From Scytonema sp. RU_4_4 (lineage in GTDB: Bacteria > Cyanobacteriota > Cyanobacteriia > Cyanobacteriales > Nostocaceae): a stretch of 32,675 nucleotides of DNA. Within the stretch, counting starts at the first letter, position 1; each line of letters opens with the position of its first letter. The notes under the pieces were generated by a model. The model was given only the letters and a program-made list of their open reading frames with translations, was not told where the DNA came from and did no database searches. Shown here one piece after another: positions 7,154 through 13,716 of the stretch. The position numbers were made by a program, and so were the translations under genes. The stretch covers positions 1 through 32,675 of the forward strand of contig JAAUSC010000063.1 in NCBI GenBank assembly GCA_012031965.1, written 5' to 3'.

Positions 7154-7539
7154 TGCTTTTTCCTCCGTCGCACCCAGTGGACTTCGTACCAGCCCTTGTC
7201 GTGGTATTTCAAAACAATGGTCTTGGGCGTAAAGGTGATCAGAAATATATCTAGGAAGATGAGTCCGGGTGTCCGTCCGGGTTTGACTTGTTCCATCGTC
7301 ACATCTTCGTAATTATGGGGATGGATGATCATTTCAAAGGCTTCCAGATATGCCTGCGGAATCGCCACCAGGGTTTCCCACAGTGCCCGCAGCCAGTCTT
7401 TTAATGCTTCCGGGGTTTTGGGGCGTCCTGGTAATAGGAGTGCGATGCTGACGCCGATGATAATATTTGCCACGCTCAGATTAGCAGTGAGCAAAAACCA
7501 GATGGCCAGTCGCAATATCAGATTCAGATGTCCAATCAT
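7150..7539 (-). CDS. mrpE: Na+/H+ antiporter subunit MrpE (MnhE-like)
   Basis: About 129 residues from MIGHLNLILRLAIWFLLTANL. Two N-terminal helices precede a soluble C-terminal domain with TPGLIFLDIFLITFTPKTIV, where MnhE proteins carry their conserved core. The ATG at 7539 is chosen because GGAGG lies 6 nt upstream; an in-frame start at 7563 would bury that site. It is the first visible gene of the operon. In Anabaena, as I recall, mrpC and two mrpD genes precede E. Here the DNA immediately upstream is repeat-rich and belongs to a truncated radical SAM gene, so those subunits are missing from this locus. Confidence 0.88.
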   Translation of the reverse strand: MIGHLNLILRLAIWFLLTANLSVANIIIGVSIALLLPGRPKTPEALKDWLRALWETLVAIPQAYLEAFEMIIHPHNYEDVTMEQVKPGRTPGLIFLDIFLITFTPKTIVLKYHDKGWYEVHWVRRRKKQ

Positions 7540-9596
7540 CTCAAACCTCCAGGAGACCACCACTGAATTCGGTACTCCGAATCAGTGGTTGGACGCGAGG
7601 TGCTACAACGGGGGGCTTTGGGGTCCCCACGGAGGAGCCAGTGCGGTCTTGGGGTTTCCCCAAGTGGAGCATCTGGCGTTGGGGTTGGATGGGGTCCCCT
7701 CTGGGGAACTCGGGGTCCCCACGGAGTGGGGATAAGGGGCGAAGGGGCAGGGGGGACAAGGGGAGAAGAGTTATCCTTGTCTTCTGGTTCTCTTGTCTGT
7801 TGGGTTGCAAACAAATTCCACTCGCCCTTCTCCACTTGGCGGTATTTCCAATCTAAACCAGCTTCTGAAATAGCTTGTCCCCAAGCTGAGAATGCTTTTT
7901 CAACACTGTCATACCAGGAATCCATGCCTGCACCTAATTCCCAAGCACGGCGCAATACTGGGGAGAGAGTGCGATCGCCTCGTCCGATAAAATCTTCCAT
8001 CGCTGAAATGCGGATATCGGTGAAATTCACCTTCATGCCCTTAATACGGCGGAATGCTTGCCGTAGTAACTCTTGCTTACGTTTAAACTCAGCAGTGGAA
8101 ACTGAGTGCCACTGAAAAGGTGTATGAGGCTTAGGCGTAAAGTTAGAGATTGTTAAGTTAAATGACAGTGGTCTTCTGCCTTTTGCTCGACACTCCCTTT
8201 GTAACCAGCTTACCGTTTCTGCTATGCCTAACACATCAGCATCCGTTTCACCCGGCAAGCCAATCATAAAATAAAGCTTAATTTTGTCCCAGCCTTGTTC
8301 CCAAGCTGTTCTTACACCCCGCAGCAGTTCTTCATTCGTCAATCCCTTATTGATAATATCTCGCATCCTTTGAGTTCCTGCTTCTGGAGCAAAAGTCAGT
8401 CCCCCTTGACGCACACCACCCAGAATGTTGGCGATATTTTCATCAAATCTGTCAACTCGTTGACTGGGCAAAGAAAGAGAAATATTCTCATCCTTCAGCC
8501 GATTTTTGATTTCCATCCCCACTGCCGGTAAGGATAAATAATCAGAACAACTCAAGGATAATAAAGAAAATTCATTGTAACCAGTTTGCCGCATTCCCGA
8601 ATCTATCGTTTCCACCACCTTTTCTGGTTCCACATCTCGTGCTGGTCGAGTGAGCATTCCTGGTTGGCAGAAGCGACAGCCGCGAGTACAACCGCGCCGA
8701 ATTTCAATTGTCAGGCGGTCATGCACTGGCTGTACATAGGGAACTAGCCCTATAGAATAGGCTGGTATTGGGCTTGCTATGCGCCGCACAATTTGTTGTG
8801 GTACATCTGGGTGGTTAGGATGAACTGACCCATCCTCTGCCATATCATAAAACAGAGGAACATAAACACCTGGTACCTGAGCTAAATCCAGTAACAGTTC
8901 TTTGCGACTCAATCCTGCTTTTTTACCTTCTTCCAAGACTAAGCCAATTTCTGGGAGGAGTTCCTCGCCATCTCCTAAGGCGAAGAAGTCAAAGAAATCA
9001 GCATATGGTTCAGGATTGGATGTCGCCGTTTGTCCCCCAGCAAAAATCAACGGGTAAGAAGAGGACGCGGGCGTGTGGGAGGATGGAGAGGGGGAGAAAA
9101 AATGACTCTCCTTGTCTCCTTGTCCCCTTGTCTCCTTGTCTCCTTGTCTCCTTGTCTCCTTGTCCCCTTGTCCCCTTGTCTCCACCTCCAAGCGTTCTCG
9201 CCAAGTGAGGGGAATACCAGCCAAGTCCAACATTTCTAGAATGTTGGTTGCTCCGAGTTCGTAACTGAGGCTAAAACCTAGAATGTCAAAATCTGTTAGT
9301 GACCGCCTAGATTCTACGGCAAACAAGGGTGTTTTTGTTGATCGTAGTTTTGCTGCGAGGTCTGGTCCTGGTAGGTAAGCGCGATCGCATAACTGGCGCG
9401 GTTGGGAATTCAGAATATTATAAAGGATAATGTGTCCTAAATTGGATGCACCCACTTCATAAATTTCTGGGTATGTTAGAACCCAACGGATTTCTGCCGT
9501 ATGCCAAGGCTTGTGAATTGCTAAGAGCTCGTTACCTAAGTAACGAGCTGGTTTTACGATATCTGATGTGATTAACTTTTCAACTGCAACAGCCAC
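7536..9596 (-). CDS. TIGR03960-type B12-binding radical SAM protein, C-terminally truncated
   Basis: The N-terminal 240 residues form a B12-binding-like region (GASNLGHIILYNILN, DILGFSLSYELGATNILEML, PLIFAGGQTATSNPEPYADF). The radical SAM core follows with the cluster motif RGCTRGCRFCQ (CxxxCxxC) and FAPEAGTQRMRDIINKGLT. Recognisable homology ends near KGEWNLFATQQTREPE, about residue 620. The remaining tail is Pro/Arg-rich and encoded by dispersed repeats. Family members I recall from cyanobacteria are about 850-880 residues, with a fused DUF2344/TIGR03936 domain; that domain is absent here. In addition, 72 bp of 8-nt repeats adds an in-frame stretch of ETR(G/R)QGDK copies near residue 140-163. 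The stop overlaps the start of mrpE by 4 nt. The physiological role of the family is not known to me. Confidence 0.85.
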   Translation of the reverse strand: MAVAVEKLITSDIVKPARYLGNELLAIHKPWHTAEIRWVLTYPEIYEVGASNLGHIILYNILNSQPRQLCDRAYLPGPDLAAKLRSTKTPLFAVESRRSLTDFDILGFSLSYELGATNILEMLDLAGIPLTWRERLEVETRGQGDKETRRQGDKETRGQGDKESHFFSPSPSSHTPASSSYPLIFAGGQTATSNPEPYADFFDFFALGDGEELLPEIGLVLEEGKKAGLSRKELLLDLAQVPGVYVPLFYDMAEDGSVHPNHPDVPQQIVRRIASPIPAYSIGLVPYVQPVHDRLTIEIRRGCTRGCRFCQPGMLTRPARDVEPEKVVETIDSGMRQTGYNEFSLLSLSCSDYLSLPAVGMEIKNRLKDENISLSLPSQRVDRFDENIANILGGVRQGGLTFAPEAGTQRMRDIINKGLTNEELLRGVRTAWEQGWDKIKLYFMIGLPGETDADVLGIAETVSWLQRECRAKGRRPLSFNLTISNFTPKPHTPFQWHSVSTAEFKRKQELLRQAFRRIKGMKVNFTDIRISAMEDFIGRGDRTLSPVLRRAWELGAGMDSWYDSVEKAFSAWGQAISEAGLDWKYRQVEKGEWNLFATQQTREPEDKDNSSPLVPPAPSPLIPTPWGPRVPQRGPHPTPTPDAPLGETPRPHWLLRGDPKAPRCSTSRPTTDSEYRIQWWSPGGLR
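7555..7586. repeat. Imperfect palindrome at the Mrp/radical SAM junction
   Basis: ACCACTGAATTCGG and CCGAATCAGTGGT pair with one extra A and a 4-nt loop. It lies just upstream of the mrpE ribosome binding site and within the unnatural tail of the radical SAM frame. It may be the end of a transposed or recombined repeat. Confidence 0.45.
7630..7682. repeat. Dispersed repeat, copy shared with the 23.6 kb element
   Basis: 53 bp starting CGGAGGAGCCAGTGCGGTCT match 23651-23703 with two differences. The repeat supplies part of the abnormal C-terminal tail of the radical SAM frame. G-rich sequence follows to about 7727. Confidence 0.8.
7728..7767. repeat. Degenerate 8-nt tandem repeat (GGGGNNAA-like)
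   Basis: Five consecutive octamers: GGGGATAA, GGGGCGAA, GGGGCAGG, GGGGACAA, GGGGAGAA. They are related to the cleaner octamer arrays at 9111-9182 and 32627-32674. They are translated in the tail of the radical SAM frame (PLVPPAPSPLIP). Confidence 0.6.
9111..9182. repeat. 8-nt tandem repeat, nine units, in frame within a gene
   Basis: Units are CTTGTCTC or CTTGTCCC, nine in a row, 72 bp in total and so divisible by three. On the coding (minus) strand the array reads as an 8-residue repeat, ETR(G/R)QGDK. It lies between the B12-binding part and the conserved PLIFAGGQTATSN segment of the radical SAM protein. Confidence 0.9.
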
Positions 9597-9697
9597 TGTG
9601 CTATCTTTTAGCTACCTTAAATTACAGCTACTCACCTCCAACATTAGCATTTATTAGGTGTTTCAACAGAGACACTCGTTTTTCCTTAGGACTTTCT

Positions 9698-10066
9698 CTA
9701 GGCATAAGTCAGTGTTGCTTCCCAATGGGAGAGACAAGCTGCTTCAAATGCGGCTCTACCTTCAAATATCTCAAAAACCCTATCTAACTGGGTCATTTCA
9801 AATATAATTTTCAGAGAGGGGGAAACCGAGCAAAGGCTGAAGCGCCGTTCTAGCTTGTGAGCTAGTTTAAGCGCAGACACTAGTGCCATTAAACCTGCAC
9901 TATCTAATGATTCCACATACTCTAAATCAACGAGTAAGAAAGAAATCCCATCTTGTGCTAGTGCTTTTGTTAAATTTGTTTCAAATTCTAGAGCATTTGT
10001 GGCATTTAGGCAGCCTTGAGGACTAATAGCACTTATTTTTGGATAGTCTAGTAGTGCTTGCATCAT
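9698..10066 (-). CDS. STAS-domain anti-anti-sigma-like regulator
   Basis: A single STAS domain of 122 residues. The region around the phosphorylatable serine reads VESLDSAGLMALVSALKLA, matching the D-S-(S/A)-G-L core of SpoIIAA-type proteins, with the Ser retained. The N-terminal beta strand ISAISPQGCLNATNALEFE also fits. Such proteins bind anti-sigma kinases or phosphatases in partner-switching cascades. No partner kinase or PP2C phosphatase gene is in view. It is transcribed alone, with 100 nt to the radical SAM gene and a long upstream region. Confidence 0.88.
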   Translation of the reverse strand: MMQALLDYPKISAISPQGCLNATNALEFETNLTKALAQDGISFLLVDLEYVESLDSAGLMALVSALKLAHKLERRFSLCSVSPSLKIIFEMTQLDRVFEIFEGRAAFEAACLSHWEATLTYA

Positions 10067-10721
10067 TACACCCTATTAAAGTTATTGAACTTTAAAGATA
10101 GATGTATTTGAACATAAACTTTTTCACCTCACATCGACCATTCGTCTGACTTCTCTTTGCTGAATCTTTATTGCTGTAGAGTTATTCTTTAAAGATTGTC
10201 ATAAACGCTGGGTGAACTGTATTTCAAGATACAATTTTTTCTGGTGCCGGAAAATATAATCTTCACAAGTTGCAGCAGGGGTAAGAATGAATAGCTTGCT
10301 ATACCTATAATTTTTATTTATCATACTAATTTCGGTTAACTTGCTAGAGGAAAAGTTAATCTAACAACCCTCGCTTCACGTCTTAGACCTGTTATAAAAA
10401 GAACCACTTAGGGGGGTAGTAGAGACGACTGTGTCGGTTCGAGAGAAAGTTTACACGACTTTACTCAACCACAGTAACTCTTATAAGACGCCATTTATAT
10501 GATGTAGTTGCAAATACTACCAGAAGAAAACCCTTTTCACCGCCAAAGTTGAACAACCTTCAGTAATGTTTACGCAATTGTACCGCAAGTGACTAAGATA
10601 GCAACTAGCGTCATCCTCATATTTTTGTGACCGAGATCGCTTACACAGAAAGCTTTAGATCACTTTTTATACTAAATGATAACATGGATAATGATTACCT
10701 ATATTAATTGGTGTAATCAGT
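10067..10721. other. 655-nt region without a recognised gene
   Basis: Between the divergent STAS gene and the 68-residue gene. It is AT-rich with a short G run (TTAGGGGGGTAGTAG near 10408). I see no ORF with a credible start and no tRNA or known RNA fold. It probably holds both promoters. The unusual length leaves room for an unrecognised small RNA. Confidence 0.4.
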
Positions 10722-10928
10722 ATGAAAACAGGGTATTCTATTCGTCTATTGGTAGAAAAAGCTCTTGATATTAAAAAGCTGACTCCAGAAATAGAAAATG
10801 AAATCAACTTAGAATTGACACAAACGGGTTACATTTCAGACGTTGACTATGAAGCTTTAGAACTCTTAATGACAGAGATGGATGCTGGTCGTATTCAATT
10901 GGTTCCAAGTGCAGGTTGCTTATCTTAA
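10722..10928 (+). CDS. Conserved-looking small protein, 68 residues, unknown function
   Basis: The frame starts MKTGYSIRLLVEKALDIKKL and includes GYISDVDYEALELLMTEMD before ending in SAGCLS. It is predicted to be soluble and mostly helical, with a charged middle (PEIENEINLEL). No membrane segment or known motif is seen. There is no strong ribosome binding site. The composition is that of a real protein, and I have the impression that similar proteins occur in Nostocales, but I cannot name a family. It stands alone between two gene-poor stretches. Confidence 0.6.
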   Translation: MKTGYSIRLLVEKALDIKKLTPEIENEINLELTQTGYISDVDYEALELLMTEMDAGRIQLVPSAGCLS

Positions 10929-11304
10929 GTGCTTGGCTTTATAGCTTTTTCCTTAAACTTCAGTGAACTTCTGTAAAGGTAAAGACTATAGTAAACTGAC
11001 TTCAATAGCATAAAAAATAGAAATTGTGACAACGGTAGCGCCAATACTCCTTGTTTGATGTTGTCACTACCTATTTTTTTTCGGTTAAATTTATATAGTG
11101 ATTCTCGTTTGAATGAAATACACAACGATGTGTAGAGACGTTCCGGCGGAACATCTCTAGCATATTGCACGCAATTGAAAACCATTATCATTTCTGGCAA
11201 AGCGTAAACTAAAATTGTGCTGCAACATTTGCAATAGTTACCAGTCACGAGTTATCAGTTTTTTTTGTGTACTGTGTACTGTTCATTGCTGAGATCATTT
11301 CCAC
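10929..11304. other. Intergenic region with a small palindrome
   Basis: About 375 nt without a convincing gene. A frame on the minus strand (10925-11248) has a composition unlike protein-coding DNA here. The region contains the GTAGAGACGTTCC palindrome listed separately. Confidence 0.4.
11132..11160. repeat. Small palindromic repeat (GTAGAGACGTTCC type)
   Basis: GTAGAGACGTTCCG and CGGAACATCTCTA(G) form an imperfect hairpin with one internal mismatch. Palindromes with the core AGAGACGTTCC are common interspersed repeats in cyanobacteria, from memory. Confidence 0.55.
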
Positions 11305-11667
11305 TTAGCACTCAGAACTTTCTTTTTGTGCTTGCCAAATTTCATTAATAAACTGATTCAGTTGTTGCTTGGTATAAGATGTCTGTCCAGGTTTTGGTTC
11401 TTTTGCCAAAATTTGACTCAAAAAACTAATAACTTCTGTATCTAAGGCAGGCTGAAATGAATTGACAGACCAAAGCAGGTCAGAGGCATCTCGTAGGTCA
11501 ATTATGAGCGGCGGTTCTAGGGTAAAGGCGACCAGCAGCAGGGGACGTACCCAACACAACTGACGGGAAACGACTACTTGAATAACTTCTGCGTACAGCC
11601 TCCTGTCACTATGCTCTAAAGACACAATTTGTCCTGTTTGAAACTCCAGGGTCATCTTCATAGTCAT
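11305..11667 (-). CDS. Conserved hypothetical protein, 120 residues
   Basis: The frame starts MTMKMTLEFQTGQIVSLEH; the ATG three codons in (MKMTL) is an equally likely start. The first half looks like a beta-rich fold (QIVSLEHSDRRLYAEVIQVV, then LCWVRPLLL). The second half is helical and ends KQQLNQFINEIWQAQKESS. No membrane segment, signal or catalytic motif is seen. I do not recognise a named family. It faces clpS across about 160 nt of AT-rich DNA that holds divergent promoters. Confidence 0.65.
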   Translation of the reverse strand: MTMKMTLEFQTGQIVSLEHSDRRLYAEVIQVVVSRQLCWVRPLLLVAFTLEPPLIIDLRDASDLLWSVNSFQPALDTEVISFLSQILAKEPKPGQTSYTKQQLNQFINEIWQAQKESSEC

Positions 11668-11766
11668 GCAGCTTAGGCGACAACCATATTTTTATCAATT
11701 TTAAGGGAATAACGTGTCAAGGCACAGTGAAACTCATGCAGTTATCAACCCAGAATCGCAAAAGTT

Positions 11767-11807
11767 TTGACTTACCCCATATTTGTATGAGTATGCTATA
11801 GAATAGG
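11767..11807 (+). promoter_or_regulatory. Possible clpS promoter
   Basis: TTGACT near 11767 and TATGCT about 19 nt later resemble -35 and -10 boxes upstream of the clpS start. The spacing is longer than ideal, so this is only a candidate. Confidence 0.3.
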
Positions 11808-11828
11808 TGAATAAGTGTTAAGCAATAT

Positions 11829-12161
11829 TTGGACAAAAGTTCTGTTGCAGTCATTTCAGTCAAACAAGAGCAAAGAGTCGTGTCTGTCGAAACTTTACAG
11901 AAGAGTTCAACATCCCGCAAGCTAGCGCCTCGGTATCGCGTTTTGCTCCATAACGACGACTATAACCCCATGGAGTATGTGGTACAGGTTCTATTAACTA
12001 CAGTACCAAACCTTACCCAGCCTCAGGCTGTCAGTATTATGATGGAAGCACATACTAATGGGCTAGCCTTAGTCATTACTTGCGCTCAAGAACATGCTGA
12101 GTTCTATTGCGAAACCTTGAAAACTCATGGTTTGACTAGCACAATTGAACCTGAGGAATAG
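11829..12161 (+). CDS. clpS: ClpS-like ATP-dependent Clp protease adaptor
   Basis: ClpS docks on the Clp ATPase (ClpC in cyanobacteria) and delivers N-degron substrates. The core LHNDDYNPMEYVVQVLL matches the family's hallmark, followed by PQAVSIMMEAHTNGLALV and AEFYCETL. The start is not an ATG. The frame opens at TTG 11829, with a GTG near 11878 as the alternative, so the 30-residue N-terminal tail is uncertain. Cyanobacteria often have two ClpS proteins, and I cannot tell which this is. The CPBP gene follows after 14 nt and may be co-transcribed. Confidence 0.88.
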   Translation: MDKSSVAVISVKQEQRVVSVETLQKSSTSRKLAPRYRVLLHNDDYNPMEYVVQVLLTTVPNLTQPQAVSIMMEAHTNGLALVITCAQEHAEFYCETLKTHGLTSTIEPEE

Positions 12162-12175
12162 CTAGGCAATTTGAA

Positions 12176-12999
12176 TTGAAAAAAAATCTCTTCTGGTTAT
12201 CCCAACGCCCTGCCCCTATAAGGCTGGGTTGTTTTATGTTGAGCTTGTTGGGAATATGGCTGCCCATAGCTGTACCTATTTACTTGTTGGTAGATGATTC
12301 TAACTTAGTCACGATCTTAACAATGGTGCCGCTGGCTATCGGATTTTTCCGATTTCTCCCCCTTTGGGGCAAATATTTATACCAGCAACCACAAATATTT
12401 CGGCACTATGGTTTAGAAAGAACGCCCCTCAATGGAGTGGAACTGCTGCGTGGCTTGGCTATTGGGCTGATAAGCATTTTGATTTTATTTAGCTTAGAAG
12501 GATTACTGGGTTGGTTGGTGTGGCAAAAACCCAATATTTTTTGCTAAGAGTCGTTTTAGAAGGGTTAATTGCTGGTTTGGGTGTGGCGTTTGCAGAGGAA
12601 TTGTTTTTTCGGGGGTGGATACTAGATGAGTTACAGCGGGATTATAGTCCGGGTGTGGTACTTTGGGCAAATGCTATTATTTTTGCGATCGCGCATTTTA
12701 TTAAACCATTATCAGAAGTCATTCGTACCTCACCGCAATTTTTTGGCTTATTGTTGCTAGGGTTAACACTAGTGTGGGCAAAGCGGGGTTTTAGGGGACG
12801 CCTCGGTTTACCGATAGGTCTACATGGTGGTTTACTCTGGGGATACTACATTATTAATGTCGGGGGATTGATTAAATATTCTGGTGAAGTTCCCGATTGG
12901 GTGACGGGAGTGAATAATAATCCTTTGGCAGGGATAATAGGGTTGATATTTTTGGGTGTGCTGGCGCTGTGGATGAGGGGGCGAACAGTTAAAAATTGA
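12176..12999 (+). pseudogene. CPBP-family intramembrane protease-like protein, single frameshift
   Basis: CPBP (Abi) proteins are multi-pass membrane metalloproteases. The first part (from TTG 12176, MKKNLFWLSQRPAPIRLG) has three hydrophobic helices and ends GWLVWQKPN. The second part has the signature AEELFFRGWILDEL (the E-E and R of motif 1) and AIIFAIAHFIKP (the His of motif 2), then GLHGGLLWG. The halves join if one T is added to the six-T run at 12537-12542, giving about 274 residues. All catalytic motifs lie after the lesion. It follows clpS closely. Either a sequencing indel or a fresh mutation would explain it. Confidence 0.85.
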
Positions 13000-13012
13000 A
13001 AATTGAAAATGG

Positions 13013-13043
13013 AGTTTTCAAGCAGCAGCTGCGCTTGAAAACT
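13013..13043 (-). terminator. Hairpin between convergent genes
   Basis: AGTTTTCAAGC pairs with GCTTGAAAACT around AGCAGCTGC. It lies between the CPBP stop (12999) and the pentapeptide gene stop (13046). On the minus strand it is followed by a T-rich run (TTTTCAATTTTCAATTTTTAAC), so it most likely ends the pentapeptide gene's transcript. Confidence 0.6.
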
Positions 13044-13045
13044 GC

Positions 13046-13684
13046 TTAAGAAACCGTCTCCATTACTGTTCCTACTAAACAAGCTCGCTCTAAACTCACT
13101 CCGCTTAAATTAGCACCATCTAATTCAGCACACAGTAAATTCGCACCCGTCAAATTCGCACCTGCAAGATTTGTCCCCCGCAAGTCGGCTTCTTCCAAAT
13201 TCGTTTCACTCAACAATGCGCCTTGCAAATCTGCGCGACTTAAATCTGCGCCTTTGAGATTTGCCCCAGTTAAGTTCGCGCCTCGCAAGTCAGCACCTCG
13301 TAAGTCAACACCTTGCAAGTTGACATTCATCAAATTGGCACCACTCAAGAAAGCACCTCCAAGCGAGACTTCACCAAGTCTTGCTCCCATTAAGTTAGCA
13401 CCGCGCAAATTCCCACCCCGCAAGTCAGCACCTGTCAAATCTGCTTGCATTAAATTTGCTCCCATAAGGTTCGCTCGCAAGTCAGTTTCTACGAGATTGG
13501 CTCCCATCAAATTTGCACCTTCTAGATGTCCACCTTCGAGTTTGGAACCTGTAAAAATTGTGCCGACAAGGTGAGCACCAGCAAGGTTGACGCGACTTAA
13601 ATCAGCGTTTGATAAATCTTCGTCTTCTAAATTTGCTCCTGGCAGATGTTTAAGTTTTCCTAATCGAATTTCTTCAATATTCAT
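13046..13684 (-). CDS. Pentapeptide-repeat protein
   Basis: A 212-residue protein made almost wholly of A(D/N)LxX repeats, for example GADLRGANLTGANLKGADLS. Such proteins form a right-handed quadrilateral beta-helix. Roles vary and none can be assigned here. It has no signal peptide or membrane helix, so it should be cytoplasmic. After a 30-residue lead (MNIEEIRLGKLKHLPGANLE), the repeats run to the end. The register slips by one residue near TDLRANLMGANL, where a Gly seems to be missing. A stem-loop follows the stop, and the gene meets the CPBP gene head-on at its 3' end. Confidence 0.9.
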   Translation of the reverse strand: MNIEEIRLGKLKHLPGANLEDEDLSNADLSRVNLAGAHLVGTIFTGSKLEGGHLEGANLMGANLVETDLRANLMGANLMQADLTGADLRGGNLRGANLMGARLGEVSLGGAFLSGANLMNVNLQGVDLRGADLRGANLTGANLKGADLSRADLQGALLSETNLEEADLRGTNLAGANLTGANLLCAELDGANLSGVSLERACLVGTVMETVS

Positions 13685-13716
13685 TTTCTTCTAGCTTTTC
13701 ACGTCATCGTTGTTGA

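Noticed and set aside
7585-8115. Long plus-strand frame (176 residues) opposite the radical SAM gene
   Set aside because: It is the reverse-strand shadow of the radical SAM gene and repeats, with Gly/Trp/Arg-rich low-complexity sequence and no motif.
9111-9182. Possible CRISPR-like array
   Set aside because: The unit is 8 nt with no spacers, so it is a simple tandem repeat. No cas gene is nearby.
10430-10460. GGTTCGA-like T-arm suggesting a tRNA
   Set aside because: No matching acceptor stem, anticodon arm or CCA-side pairing can be found around it.
10925-11248. 107-residue minus-strand frame
   Set aside because: It crosses a palindromic repeat, has no recognisable motif, and has no ribosome binding site.
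13254-13574. Plus-strand frame with regular KFAPRKSAP-type repeats
   Set aside because: It is the antisense image of the pentapeptide-repeat gene; the periodicity comes from the 15-nt repeats of the true gene.
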